A stretch of DNA of 64,000 nucleotides from Planctomycetia bacterium (GCA_015709575.1 CP054190.1:1488001-1552000); one strand, 5' to 3'. Counted from the first letter of the stretch, positions 9,002 through 18,370 are shown. Program-made: numbers and translations. The notes: generated by a model not told the origin, from the sequence alone.

Positions 9002-10756
9002 ATGCAAGGCTGTTGTCCGACGATGCCTCTCAAGTTTGACCCTCCCCAACGTCAATCCGCTGTCCGCCCCGCCATCGCCCTGCGTACGGCGTTAGGCCGC
9101 TACGGAGTGTCCGACCTGCGATCCGATGTGCTGGCCGGCCTGGTGGTGGGCGTCGTGGCACTGCCGTTGTCGATGGCGCTGGCGATTGCCTCGGGCGTTC
9201 CTCCCCAATTTGGCCTCTATACGGCGATCGTGGCGGGCGCCGTGACCGCACTGCTCGGCGGGTCGATGCGCCAGGTCAGCGGCCCGACGGCCGCGTTCGT
9301 GGTTCTGCTGGTACCGGTTACGCAGCAGTTCGGGCCGGGCGGATTGATGCTGGCAACGCTGCTGGCAGGAATCATCCTGGTCGGCATGGCGCTGGCGCGA
9401 CTTGGCCGGCTGATATTGTTCATCCCCTTCCCGGTGACAACCGGCTTCACGACGGGCATCGCAATCGTGATCGCGTCGATGCAGTTGAAGGACTTTTTCG
9501 GGCTGCCGATCGCGCGGATGGATGAGCACTTCATCGCGCGCCTGGGCCAGATCGGAAGCGCGCTGGGGCAGCTCAGTTGGCCGGATTTCGCGGTTGGCGT
9601 GCTGACACTGGGGTTGCTGACCGTGCTGCCGCGGGTGGTGCGAAGCGTGCCCGCGCCGCTGCTGGCGCTGCCGGCGGCGGCGCTGGTCGGGTGGGGCTTG
9701 CAGCAGGCCGGGCTGCCAGTGCACACGATTCACTCACGGTTCGGCGGCGTGCCGCAGGCGCTGCCGAGCGTCATGTGGCCGTGGCAGGCGCCGGGGGCGG
9801 ACGGGGCGCCGCTGGGCATGTCCTTCGAACTGCTGCGGGCGCTGATCGGGCCGGCGTTTGCGATCGCGATGCTGGGAGCGATCGAATCGCTGCTGTCAGC
9901 CGTGGTCGCGGACGGAATCACGGGCGATGAACACGATCCCGACACCGAGCTGTTCGCGCAAGGGGTCGGCAACATCGCGGCGCCGTTCTTCGGCGGGTTT
10001 GCGGCCACGGGCGCGATCGCGCGAACGGCGACGAACATCCGGGCCGGGGCGCGCTCGCCCGTCGCGGCGGTGGTGCACGCGTTGTTCATCCTCATTGCAA
10101 TCCTGGCGCTGGCGCCCGCGCTGGGATACCTGCCGATGGCCGGGCTGGCGGCAATGTTGCTGATCACGGCGCGCAACATGGCGGAGCTGCGGCACGTCGT
10201 TCACACGCTGCGCGTGGCGCCGCGCGGCGACACACTGGTGCTGCTGCTGTGCATCACGCTGACGGTGCTGTTTGACATGGTGGTGTCGGTGTCAGTCGGA
10301 GTGGTGCTGGCGGCATTGCTGTTCATGGGGCGCATGGCGGATCTGGCGCGCGCAGAGGAGGTGCTGGGGGGGCACCCGCACCTGCGCGAGCCGCTGCCGC
10401 CGGGGGTGCTGCTGTACCAGATCGCGGGGCCGCTGTTCTTCGGTGCAGCGCGCAAGGCGGTCGGAGCGCTGCGCGTCATTCAGGACGGCGTGCGAATCGT
10501 GATACTGGACATGACCGCGGTGCCGATGATGGACGCGACCGGGCTGGTCAACCTCGAATCGACGATGGATCGGCTGCACAATGACGGCGTGTATGTCGTG
10601 ATCGCGGGCATTCAGGCACAGCCGCACGCCCTGATGGTGCGGGCGGGTTGGCGGAATCGCGGTTGGCTGACGATCTACCGAAACTTCGAGGACGCGGTGG
10701 TGTTCACGCGCACGCTGGCGGCGTCCGATCTGGAGCATCGCCCGGCCGCGAATTGA
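9002..10756 (+). CDS. SulP family anion transporter with STAS domain
   Basis: A 584-residue inner-membrane transporter. Residues 40-460 hold the SulP core with 10-14 helices. The signature near residue 55 (LPLSMALAIASGVPPQFGLY) and QVSGPTAAFVVLL near residue 95 are clear. A cytoplasmic STAS domain follows (about 475-570, with VVILDMTAVPMMDATGL). SulP proteins move sulfate or bicarbonate, usually by sodium or proton symport. The sequence alone does not decide between them; the divergent TauE-like exporter operon favours sulfur, while a carbonic-anhydrase-like gene lies elsewhere in the window. The ATG at 9002 has a GAGG about 11 bases upstream. The ATG at 9023 is an equally possible start. Confidence 0.92.
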   Translation: MQGCCPTMPLKFDPPQRQSAVRPAIALRTALGRYGVSDLRSDVLAGLVVGVVALPLSMALAIASGVPPQFGLYTAIVAGAVTALLGGSMRQVSGPTAAFVVLLVPVTQQFGPGGLMLATLLAGIILVGMALARLGRLILFIPFPVTTGFTTGIAIVIASMQLKDFFGLPIARMDEHFIARLGQIGSALGQLSWPDFAVGVLTLGLLTVLPRVVRSVPAPLLALPAAALVGWGLQQAGLPVHTIHSRFGGVPQALPSVMWPWQAPGADGAPLGMSFELLRALIGPAFAIAMLGAIESLLSAVVADGITGDEHDPDTELFAQGVGNIAAPFFGGFAATGAIARTATNIRAGARSPVAAVVHALFILIAILALAPALGYLPMAGLAAMLLITARNMAELRHVVHTLRVAPRGDTLVLLLCITLTVLFDMVVSVSVGVVLAALLFMGRMADLARAEEVLGGHPHLREPLPPGVLLYQIAGPLFFGAARKAVGALRVIQDGVRIVILDMTAVPMMDATGLVNLESTMDRLHNDGVYVVIAGIQAQPHALMVRAGWRNRGWLTIYRNFEDAVVFTRTLAASDLEHRPAAN

Positions 10757-10780
10757 GCCGCACTCGCTGCGGGACCGGCG

Positions 10781-11704
10781 TCAGCGGGCCGTGTCCGCGA
10801 ACAGGGCGTCCACGAACGCGCCGGGATCGAACGGCTCGATGTCGTCGACGCTCTCCCCGAGGCCGACGAACTTCACCGGCACGTCAAGCTGTTCGCGAAT
10901 GCCCACCACGATTCCGCCGCGCGCGCTGCCGTCGAGCTTGGCCAGGAAAAGCCCGGTGACGTCGGCCACTTCGCCGAAGATCCGCGCCTGCGCGACGGCG
11001 TTCTGGCCGATGGTGGCGTCGAGGACCAGCAGGGTTTCGTGCGGGGCGTCCGGGATGCGCTTCTGGATGACGCGGCGGATCTTGCCCAGCTCCTTCATCA
11101 GGTGATCCTGCGTGTGCAGGCGGCCGGCGGTATCGACGATCAGCACGTCCACCTTTCGCGCGATCGCCGCTTCGCAGGCGTCAAAGGCCACGGCGGCCGG
11201 ATCGCTGCCATGATTGTGCTTGACGATGTCCACGCCGAGCCGGCCGGCCCACACGGTGAGTTGATCGATCGCGGCAGCGCGAAACGTGTCACAGGCCGCC
11301 AGCAGGACGCTGCGCCCCTGTTTGCGCAGATGCGCGGCGAGCTTGGCGACGCTGGTCGTCTTGCCCGAGCCGTTGATGCCGACGACGAAGATGACGGTCG
11401 GGCCGGCGGCGGCCATGCGCACCGCCCGCGCTTCGGGTGTCCATGCGCCCGCGATGCGGGTCTTGAGAAAGGGCAGGATTTCCTGCCCCTCGCGGATCTT
11501 CCCGGCGCGCCAGGCCTCGCGCAGCTCGGTGATCAGCGCCGTGACGGCCTGCGGACCCATGTCGGCCGCGAGCATTGTGTCGTGCAGCTCGTCCAGCAGC
11601 GCGTCGTCAATCTTCCTGCCGAACGAGAAGATCGCCCGCAATCCGCCGAGCAGCTTGTCGCGCGTCTTGGCCAGCCCGCGCTTGAGAAGGTCAAAGAGTC
11701 CCAT
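10781..11704 (-). CDS. ftsY: Signal recognition particle receptor FtsY
   Basis: A 307-residue SRP receptor GTPase that docks ribosome-nascent-chain/SRP complexes at the membrane. The N domain is residues 1-85. The G domain carries the P-loop GINGSGKTTSVAKLA near residue 115, DTAGRLHTQ near residue 193, and the specificity motif LAKLDGSARGG near residue 255. It lacks the long acidic A domain of the E. coli protein, as many bacteria do, so membrane contact must rely on the amphipathic N-terminal helix (MGLFDLLKRGLAKTR). A consensus -10 sits six bases before the ATG, so the mRNA is probably leaderless. It is divergent from moeA with only 77 bases between the two start codons. Confidence 0.96.
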   Translation of the reverse strand: MGLFDLLKRGLAKTRDKLLGGLRAIFSFGRKIDDALLDELHDTMLAADMGPQAVTALITELREAWRAGKIREGQEILPFLKTRIAGAWTPEARAVRMAAAGPTVIFVVGINGSGKTTSVAKLAAHLRKQGRSVLLAACDTFRAAAIDQLTVWAGRLGVDIVKHNHGSDPAAVAFDACEAAIARKVDVLIVDTAGRLHTQDHLMKELGKIRRVIQKRIPDAPHETLLVLDATIGQNAVAQARIFGEVADVTGLFLAKLDGSARGGIVVGIREQLDVPVKFVGLGESVDDIEPFDPGAFVDALFADTAR

Positions 11705-11710
11705 TCCCGC

Positions 11711-11739
11711 AATCTACGCAGCCGCGCGCAGCGTGTCGA
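11711..11739 (-). promoter_or_regulatory. Promoter of ftsY, probably leaderless
   Basis: On the minus strand TCGACA (11739-11734) and TAGATT (11716-11711) are separated by 17 bases. Only six bases (GCGGGA) lie between the -10 and the ATG at 11704. The expected transcription start is the start codon itself or within a base of it. Confidence 0.65.
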
Positions 11740-11745
11740 GGCGGC

Positions 11746-11775
11746 TTGACTCGCGCCGCCCGCGGGTCGCACAAT
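11746..11775 (+). promoter_or_regulatory. Promoter of moeA, probably leaderless
   Basis: TTGACT (11746-11751) and CACAAT (11770-11775) are 18 bases apart. Six bases (CCCGCC) separate the -10 from the ATG at 11782. It faces away from the ftsY promoter, whose -35 is seven bases away, so the two polymerase sites nearly touch. Confidence 0.62.
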
Positions 11776-11781
11776 CCCGCC

Positions 11782-13023
11782 ATGCCCGTGAACTCCACAC
11801 CCGCCGCAACGCGCCTGTGCGACGCCGACGAAGTGTGGCGACTGCTGGCGGAGAACGTGCGCCCGCTCGACATCGAGGAGGTGGCGGTGGGCGAGGCGCG
11901 CGGTCGCCGTCTCGCCACGGATGCGACCTGCCGGTTCGATTTTCCCCCTTTTGATCGGGCCGTGGTGGACGGCTTCGCCGTGCGCAGCGCCGATTTTCAG
12001 GGCGGCGCGGCGCGATTGAAGGCGATCGACCTGGTGCGGGCAGGGGGGCCGCGCGGCGCAGCGCTGACGGCCGGCCACTGCGCCCGAATCAACACCGGGG
12101 CGCCGCTGCCCGACGGGGCGGATGCGGTCGTCATGGTCGAACGGGCGACCGATCCAGAGGCGGAACTCGTCGAATTGCGCGATTCTCCGACATTCGGCGC
12201 GAATATCGATCGTGCCGGCGCCATTCTGCGCCACGGGGCGACGGTGGTGCCGCGTGGTGCGCGCGTGACCAACGGAGCGCTGGCTGCGCTCGTGAGCGCT
12301 GGGGTATCGCGGGTCCGTTCGCATCGCCCGCCGCGTGTGACGCTGTTGACGACCGGGGATGAACTGGTGGATGCGGGCGCGCCGCTGGGGGACGGCCAGG
12401 TTTATGACAGCAACGCGCTCCTGCTCGGCGGGGAAATCCGGGCGGCGGGGGCAGTGCTGCTGCACGTCGGGCGCTGCCCGGATGATCGCGCCGCGCTGGA
12501 AGGCGCGCTGCGAGATGCACTTGCTTCCGATGTACTGATCGTGGTGGGCGGGATGTCGCGCGGGACGCACGACCTCGTGCCGCGCACGCTCTCGGATCTG
12601 GGGGTGAGCTGGCTGGTGGCGGGATTGCAGATCAAGCCGGGCAAGCCGACGCGCATCGGTCGATCGCCGTCGGGCGGATGGGTGATGGGCCTGCCCGGGA
12701 ACCCCGTCAGCGCGGCGGTGTGCTTTTCATTGTTCGGGCGGGCGCTGATGAGCGGACTGGCCGGCGGACCGTGCGGGCCACCGCCACGGCTGCGCGCGAT
12801 TCTGGCCACCCCATTGTCGGCGAACGGCGGGCGGCCCATGTACCAGCCGGCGCGTTGGTCCGCGGATGCGGACGGGACGTTGCGCGCGGAGCCGCTGACG
12901 TGGCGCGGCTCGGGCGATCCGTTCGGCCTGGCGCTCGCCACCGCACTGATCGCGCGCGAGGCGAACGCGCCGTCGGCCGTCGCCGGAGACGCGGTCGCTC
13001 TCATGCCATTAGGCGATCTTTGA
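11782..13023 (+). CDS. moeA: Molybdopterin molybdenumtransferase MoeA
   Basis: A 413-residue MoeA protein, which inserts molybdate into adenylylated molybdopterin in the cytoplasm. Visible family segments include FDRAVVDGFAVRS near residue 55, the INTGAPLPDGADAVVMVE stretch near residue 100, LTTGDELVD near residue 195, the GGMSRGTHD loop near residue 255 and MGLPGNPVSA near residue 300. The upstream in-frame ATG at 11746 lies inside the promoter, so the second ATG, six bases after the -10, is taken as the start. The stop codon overlaps the ATG of lnt (TGATG at 13021-13025), making an operon of moeA, lnt and a HEAT lipoprotein. No other molybdenum gene is in the window. Confidence 0.92.
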   Translation: MPVNSTPAATRLCDADEVWRLLAENVRPLDIEEVAVGEARGRRLATDATCRFDFPPFDRAVVDGFAVRSADFQGGAARLKAIDLVRAGGPRGAALTAGHCARINTGAPLPDGADAVVMVERATDPEAELVELRDSPTFGANIDRAGAILRHGATVVPRGARVTNGALAALVSAGVSRVRSHRPPRVTLLTTGDELVDAGAPLGDGQVYDSNALLLGGEIRAAGAVLLHVGRCPDDRAALEGALRDALASDVLIVVGGMSRGTHDLVPRTLSDLGVSWLVAGLQIKPGKPTRIGRSPSGGWVMGLPGNPVSAAVCFSLFGRALMSGLAGGPCGPPPRLRAILATPLSANGGRPMYQPARWSADADGTLRAEPLTWRGSGDPFGLALATALIAREANAPSAVAGDAVALMPLGDL

Positions 13024-14990
13024 TGGCGGAAACGCCGCGAGAGGGTGCGGGAGTCAACGCGTCCAATGAAGCGCGCGGCGGCGCCCCTGCGCAGCGCTCA
13101 CCCGGGCCGCGGCCGGATGGCACCGCACGACCTGGCGGCCCACCGGCCGTGCCGCTGCCGCCATTGAGGCAGGACGCACTGCGTGTGCTGGCGGCGACGG
13201 TGGCCAGCGCGGTCGCGCTGTCGCTGATCTTCCCGCCCTTCGAACTGTGGCCGCTGGCGTTCGTGGCGCTGGGGCCGTGGGCGGCGGCGGTATGCGGGAC
13301 ACATCGACCGTGGCTTGGATACTGGGCTTCGTACCTGATCGGGTTCTGCTTTTTCACGGCCAACCTGGGCTGGCTCGCACCGGTGACGGGGCTGGGCTAC
13401 GTCGCCTTGGCCGCGTACCTGGCGATCTACTGGCCGATGTCGGCCTGGGGGATGCGCACGGCCCGTCGCTACGGCATCGCGCCGGTCTGGTCGCTGCCGG
13501 TGGTGTGGGTGGCGTGCGAATTCATGCGCGCGTGGGTGATGTCAGGGTTTCCCTGGCTGTTCGTCGGACACGGCCTGTACCGGGCGGTGACGCTGATCCA
13601 GATTGCGGACATCGGCGGGGCGTATCTCGTGAGCGCGCTGGCGTTGCTGGTGAGCGGCTGGTTCGCCGAGCTGGTGCTGACGCACGAAGCGCGGAACGAC
13701 CCGCGCACCACGCGGACGCAATTGTTCGTGGGCGGGCTGGCGTCGGTGGCGGCGATCTTCGCAGCGCTCGGCTATGGCGGCACGCGGCTGGGCACGCCGC
13801 TGGTCGCGGGTCCGAGGGTGGCGGTGATCCAGGATGATTTTCCGCTCTCGAACAGCGAGCCGGGTGAGCTGCCGCACGTGATTTTCGCCTCGTACATGTC
13901 GATCGCGGCGAAGGCGGCGCAGGAGCGGCCGGACCTGATTGTGTTTCCTGAGACGCCCTGGAGCGCCGTGCAGAACGTCGATTTCCTGGAGTCGCGGGCG
14001 CATGCCCCTGAGACGGCCGGCGATTCCTGGGCATTCGGGCTGCACTGCCACGAGGCGACCGCGGCCGTGGCGCGCGGCGAGTACGCCGTGGTGAACGAGA
14101 AAATCGCGCATTGGGAGCGGAACATCCGGCAGGTCGCGCGGGAAAAGAAGCTGAACCTCACGACCGATCTGCCGCGTCTGTCGCCGGAGCGCGGGCCGCC
14201 GGCGCCGTTGCTGGTCGGCAGCGTGTCGATCACCCCTCGACCCGACGCGGTTTACCCCAAGGAGCTGCGCTACAACTCGGCGCTGCTGTACGACCGCGAC
14301 GGCGTTCAGCGGCGCGAGCGCTACGACAAGATGCACTTGGTGCCGTTCGGCGAGGTGGTGCCGTTTCGTTACGGGCGCTTCCACCGCGTGTATCAATGGC
14401 TCAACGCGCTCAGCCCGTTCTCGCGGCAGGGCACGATCGAGTACTCGCTGACGCCCGGCGCAGCGCAGACCGTGTTCACGCTCGATGCGGAAAATGGGAC
14501 GTACCGGTTTGGCGTGCCGATCTGTTACGAGGACGTGATGCCGTACGTTTCGCGCCGCTACGCCTGGCAGGGCGGGCAGCGGCGGGTGGATTTCCTGGTC
14601 AATATCAGCAACGACGGCTGGTTCGCGCACAGCGCTGAGCTGCCGCAGCACCTGGCGATCTGCGTGTTCCGCGCGGTCGAGAATCGCGTGCCGATCGCGC
14701 GGGCGGTCAACACCGGCATCAGCGGATTCATCGACCCGCTGGGGCGGATGCACGACCTCGTGACGGCTGAGGACGGCCGCGCGTATGGGCCGGGAATTCG
14801 CGGATTCCGGATCGCCGAGCTGAAGCTCGCGCCCTCGCGGACAAGCCTGTACGGGCGCTGGGGCGATTGGTTCGCGATCGCGTGCCTCGTGGCGGCGGGC
14901 GCGTTGTGGCTGGAAGGCATCGCGGTGCGCTGGGCGGCCGCGGCGGGACGGCGGATCGGCGGCTGGTTCCGAAGGAAGGGTGCCACGTGA
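13023..14990 (+). CDS. lnt: Apolipoprotein N-acyltransferase
   Basis: A 655-residue membrane enzyme that adds the third acyl chain to the N-terminal cysteine of lipoproteins, using phospholipid as donor. A hydrophilic, Gly/Pro-rich N-terminal tail of about 50 residues is followed by six to eight helices. A nitrilase-like periplasmic domain follows, then a last helix near the C-terminus. The catalytic triad is intact: Glu310 in PETPW, Lys436 in YDKMHLVPFGE and Cys501 in ICYED. The protein is longer than the roughly 510 residues of the E. coli enzyme because of the tail and an insertion around residues 325-385. Its ATG shares one base with the moeA stop. Several lipoproteins in this window are likely substrates. 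Confidence 0.93.
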   Translation: MAETPREGAGVNASNEARGGAPAQRSPGPRPDGTARPGGPPAVPLPPLRQDALRVLAATVASAVALSLIFPPFELWPLAFVALGPWAAAVCGTHRPWLGYWASYLIGFCFFTANLGWLAPVTGLGYVALAAYLAIYWPMSAWGMRTARRYGIAPVWSLPVVWVACEFMRAWVMSGFPWLFVGHGLYRAVTLIQIADIGGAYLVSALALLVSGWFAELVLTHEARNDPRTTRTQLFVGGLASVAAIFAALGYGGTRLGTPLVAGPRVAVIQDDFPLSNSEPGELPHVIFASYMSIAAKAAQERPDLIVFPETPWSAVQNVDFLESRAHAPETAGDSWAFGLHCHEATAAVARGEYAVVNEKIAHWERNIRQVAREKKLNLTTDLPRLSPERGPPAPLLVGSVSITPRPDAVYPKELRYNSALLYDRDGVQRRERYDKMHLVPFGEVVPFRYGRFHRVYQWLNALSPFSRQGTIEYSLTPGAAQTVFTLDAENGTYRFGVPICYEDVMPYVSRRYAWQGGQRRVDFLVNISNDGWFAHSAELPQHLAICVFRAVENRVPIARAVNTGISGFIDPLGRMHDLVTAEDGRAYGPGIRGFRIAELKLAPSRTSLYGRWGDWFAIACLVAAGALWLEGIAVRWAAAAGRRIGGWFRRKGAT

Positions 14991-15997
14991 TCGATCGGCG
15001 ATGGAGCGCGGTGATCATTCTGTATGTCGGGTGCATTGCGGCCGCGCTGACATGCGGCTGCGCAGGTGGTGCGGGTACCGCCACGCCGCTGCCGCCCGAG
15101 GACACGGCCGCGCTGCGAACGCGGGCGCTGGACCTGTTGCTGCGGGCGGCGACGACCGGCTCAGCCGAGACGCGCTGCAACGCGATGGAGGCGCTGGCGC
15201 GGGTGGCGCCGCGGGCCGGCGCGGAGGCGATCCGCCAGAATCTGCGGCACGACGCCCCGATCGTGCGCTACGCCGCGTGCGTCGCGATTGGGGATGCGCG
15301 GATCGTTGCGGCGCTGGATGACGTGCTGCGCCTTTTGCGCGACCGCGAGCCGCGGGTCGTGCTGGGGGCCGCGTTTGCCGCGTATCGCTGCGGCGAAGCG
15401 CGGCAGGCGGAAGTGCTGGTCAGGACGCTGGCGCAGGGCGCGGATGAGGGGCTGCGGGCGGATGCGGCGCTGTTGATCGGGCGACTGGGAGAGAAAAGCG
15501 CGGTGCGCCGGCTGCGCTTTACGGTGGCGACCGACCGCGCGACGCGGGTGATCATCACGGCCTATGGCGCGCTGGCGGCGCTGGGCGAGTCGGACGCGGT
15601 GGATCGGCTGATCGAGTATGCACAGGGGGCGGCCGAGACTCGCGTATTGGCGCTTCTGACGCTGGCGGACAGTCCGGCCGAGCGCGCCCGCGACACCCTG
15701 CTCTACCGGCTTCGGCAGCGCAGCGAGTACATCCAGGCGCGGCTGCTGGCGGCGCGGGCGCTGGGGCGGCTCGGCTCGAAGGAGGGCTTGAGCCTGGCGT
15801 TGCAGGCCGCGACGCAGACGGGACGCGACGAGATCGAGACGTATTACATTCGCAGTCTGGCCGCGCACGCGCTCGGGGCCATCGGCGATACGCGGGCGCT
15901 GGGAACGCTGCGCAACCTGGCGGCGATTCCGGATGACGGGGTTCAGGTTGCGGCATGCTATGCGATTTTACAGATTGTGCCGCCGACGCAGAATTGA
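14987..15997 (+). CDS. HEAT-repeat protein, probable lipoprotein
   Basis: A 336-residue protein starting with GTG at 14987, four bases inside the lnt stop region, with a GGAAGG ribosome site just upstream. The N-terminus is a hydrophobic signal ending in LTCGCAGG; the cysteine could be lipidated, though this lipobox is not canonical. From about residue 45 onward the sequence is a run of 30-40 residue alpha-helical repeats of the HEAT / PBS-lyase type, with recurring RYAACVAIGDARI, LRADAALLIGRLGE and ARLLAARALGRLG phrases. Such repeats form a superhelical scaffold for protein contacts. No catalytic motif is present. Coupling to lnt suggests envelope localisation. Confidence 0.75.
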   Translation: MIDRRWSAVIILYVGCIAAALTCGCAGGAGTATPLPPEDTAALRTRALDLLLRAATTGSAETRCNAMEALARVAPRAGAEAIRQNLRHDAPIVRYAACVAIGDARIVAALDDVLRLLRDREPRVVLGAAFAAYRCGEARQAEVLVRTLAQGADEGLRADAALLIGRLGEKSAVRRLRFTVATDRATRVIITAYGALAALGESDAVDRLIEYAQGAAETRVLALLTLADSPAERARDTLLYRLRQRSEYIQARLLAARALGRLGSKEGLSLALQAATQTGRDEIETYYIRSLAAHALGAIGDTRALGTLRNLAAIPDDGVQVAACYAILQIVPPTQN

Positions 15998-16276
15998 CCG
16001 CAGGCCCGGAGACTGATTGCGTGGCTGGAATTGCAGGTTCGAGCCGCGGCGCGGAGGGGAGAGGAGCGGAGGGAAGCGTTACTTCATCCCCAATTGCTGG
16101 TGCAGCGTGTTACGGCTGTGAGCATCCCACTGGCACCGTTATTCCCGCGGCGACGTGCTTCCCATGGCGCGAAGGCGTGCGGCGGGAATCCAGCCCGCTA
16201 TTCTGCAATCCCCCAACCGCCGGGCAGCCGAAACAGCATTTGCCCCGCCCATCCGACGCGCTTTCCCAAATTCTCC

Positions 16277-16304
16277 TTGCATCCTGCAAATCCGGTGCGA
16301 TAAT
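16277..16304 (+). promoter_or_regulatory. Likely promoter of the PQQ-like dockerin gene
   Basis: TTGCAT (16277-16282) and GATAAT (16299-16304) are 16 bases apart. The leader would be about 98 bases and can form small hairpins, including one with a GCAA loop near 16325. The rest of the 411-base gap (15998-16408) shows no convincing gene; the short open frames there change character midway and lack ribosome sites. Confidence 0.5.
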
Positions 16305-16408
16305 TCAGTAGTCCGGGCACCGGCCGCAAGGGCCGTGAAGAAGGGTTGTTCCGACCGGCGATGTCAAGCGCTGCCCCGACCCGGCGGCGCAATCAGGGAG
16401 GATGTGAC

Positions 16409-18283
16409 ATGGGGTTACGTCGTGAGTTCGCCGTTGTACTGGTTCTGTTCGGGTTGGGGGGGGGCAGCCGCGCGCTAGCGCAGCTTGACCCGGCGGATCC
16501 GTGGCCGAAGTTCGGTCGTGATGAGAGGAATTCCAGTTACAGCCCGGTGCCCGGGCCGCACAGTTTGCCCGAGTTGCGCTGGGTGGCTCCCGCCGGCTTC
16601 GGCGCAACCGCCGTTCCGGGCGGCTATGTGTCTCGGGCTAGCGCTGTGGTGGCACGAATCAACAATCTCGAATGCGTCATCGTTCCTGGCGTCTTCAGCG
16701 ACGCGCCCGCGGGCGTCCGGCTACGCATCTTCCCCTATCACCCGTGCAGCCCGGCTCACCCGCCGGGCGGATTAGCGACCCCCATCGGCGAGATCGTCGT
16801 TTCGGGGCCGGGTGAATGGCTGACCGGCACGCCATTGGTGCTTGCCAATGAGCGCGTGGTGGTTCAGACCTCCCGGCGTGTACGCTGCTATAACCTCAGC
16901 GCGATCAATCGGACTACCGCGTGCAGCGGTGCGCTCGTCCTCCCGAGCGCCCCCGAGTGGCAGTACCCGGCTGACGGCACAGACTTCACCTCCGAAGCCG
17001 CCTCCCCTGCGACAGGCAAGACCGGTCCGAACGGGATCGGCTTCGTGGTGGTTGTTGGCCGGCTCATTTTGGCCCCGTCGACGCCGCCGGTTGTGGTTGT
17101 CGCGTTCCTAAACCCTGACACCGGAATCGCATTTCATGAAGTCAACGTAGCCCAGCAGTCGGGTTCGATCACATCCTGCCCCGCGATCGGCCCCATCGAC
17201 GATGCGCCTGCCAACGTTTTTACCTACGTCACCCTTATGAGTGCAATTGGGGGCGTACACTCCATTCCATCTTGCAACTCGCCAAACCTGGTGGCTATCA
17301 CGTTTGATCAGCCGTGGACCCTCTTCACAGTTCGACAGGCTCAGACGGGACCGAATTGGGGCTCGCCGGTTCTGCATCTAAATGGCGATCTTATGCTGCC
17401 GTCTGACGACGCGCGTGTCTATACAATTGACAACGTTCTAGGCACACCGGATGGATGCCTCACTTTACGTCATGCCGTGGATTACTTCGGCCCAGCGGCA
17501 TTCTCAGCAACGGCCGGCGTGTTTCCCGACCGCGTCGGTGTGATCTGGCAGGAGTCGGGCGGCGTGCTTCGACGCATCGAAGATGGCCTGTCCGAACTGA
17601 TAGTCAGCCTAAACGCCGGCACCGTCCTCAATCACATCGGCGGCGCTCCCGCGCTGGATGTCGCGGAACGCTTTTACATCAATGTGGATGGAGCTTCGAG
17701 GGTGTATGCTCGGAGAAAGACGCTCCTTGAACCAAGTCTCCTATTCGACGCCGGGTGGCGCGATCCGGTGACCGGCCTCCCCGTCGTGTATGAACCGCCA
17801 TCGCCGTACAACACGCTCTTCGAATCTCAGCCCGCGATCACTACCGACGGGACGCTGATCTGCACCAACGAAGGCTATGTGCTCGCCCTCCGTCCGCTGC
17901 TCGGAGATTTCAACGGCGACGGCTGCCGGTCCAACTTCGACGTCGATCCCTTTGCCGATGCGCTGATGGACCTCCAGAAGTGGCGGGAGGACTTCGGGGA
18001 TCCCATCGGCATCAACCTGGTCGGCATCGGCGATTGCAACAACGATGGTGAATTCAATAACTTCGACATTGACTGCTTCGTGGACCTGATCGTCAATCAC
18101 TCCGGCTGTCCCACCGGAACACCTGAGGAGGGCGAACCGCAGGCGCTGATGGGCGGCGGCGGCGAAGGCGAGGCAATGACGAGCGCGGGCGCCTTCGGTG
18201 AAGCCGACGGCCCGACCTGTCCGACCCCCGACGCGCACTTCTGGCAAACCATCGCCCAAGTGCGGGCCTACTTCGGAGACTGA
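16409..18283 (+). CDS. Secreted PQQ-like repeat protein with dockerin-type C-terminus
   Basis: A 624-residue exported protein. Residues 1-25 form a Sec signal ending near ALAQ. The mature part opens with WPKFGRDERNSSYS, the phrase that usually begins PQQ-like beta-propeller proteins, and continues with repeated beta-rich segments. At residues 510-560 there are two calcium-loop repeats (GDFNGDGCRSNFDVDPFADA and a GDCNNDGEFNNFDID loop), the dockerin type I pattern. In planctomycetes such C-terminal loops are common on extracellular proteins and need not imply a cellulosome. An AGGGAGG ribosome site precedes the ATG. The following gene ends with a related dockerin, suggesting a pair of secreted proteins. 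The ligand is unknown. Confidence 0.8.
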   Translation: MGLRREFAVVLVLFGLGGGSRALAQLDPADPWPKFGRDERNSSYSPVPGPHSLPELRWVAPAGFGATAVPGGYVSRASAVVARINNLECVIVPGVFSDAPAGVRLRIFPYHPCSPAHPPGGLATPIGEIVVSGPGEWLTGTPLVLANERVVVQTSRRVRCYNLSAINRTTACSGALVLPSAPEWQYPADGTDFTSEAASPATGKTGPNGIGFVVVVGRLILAPSTPPVVVVAFLNPDTGIAFHEVNVAQQSGSITSCPAIGPIDDAPANVFTYVTLMSAIGGVHSIPSCNSPNLVAITFDQPWTLFTVRQAQTGPNWGSPVLHLNGDLMLPSDDARVYTIDNVLGTPDGCLTLRHAVDYFGPAAFSATAGVFPDRVGVIWQESGGVLRRIEDGLSELIVSLNAGTVLNHIGGAPALDVAERFYINVDGASRVYARRKTLLEPSLLFDAGWRDPVTGLPVVYEPPSPYNTLFESQPAITTDGTLICTNEGYVLALRPLLGDFNGDGCRSNFDVDPFADALMDLQKWREDFGDPIGINLVGIGDCNNDGEFNNFDIDCFVDLIVNHSGCPTGTPEEGEPQALMGGGGEGEAMTSAGAFGEADGPTCPTPDAHFWQTIAQVRAYFGD

Positions 18284-18370
18284 CCATGACGACTACAGAC
18301 TTGTTCTGCTCCCGAGCGGCGCAGCCTGGCGCTGCACTTGGCCCCGGCGCGCGCGGCATTGCGCGCGACC

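Noticed and set aside
15998..16345. Short open frames after the HEAT lipoprotein
   Set aside because: Several overlapping frames of 90-118 codons exist on both strands, but none has a ribosome site, a signal or consistent composition.
16311..16408. Possible riboswitch in the leader of the PQQ-like dockerin gene
   Set aside because: A small GCAA-loop hairpin exists, but the conserved cores of the c-di-GMP or other known riboswitches were not found.
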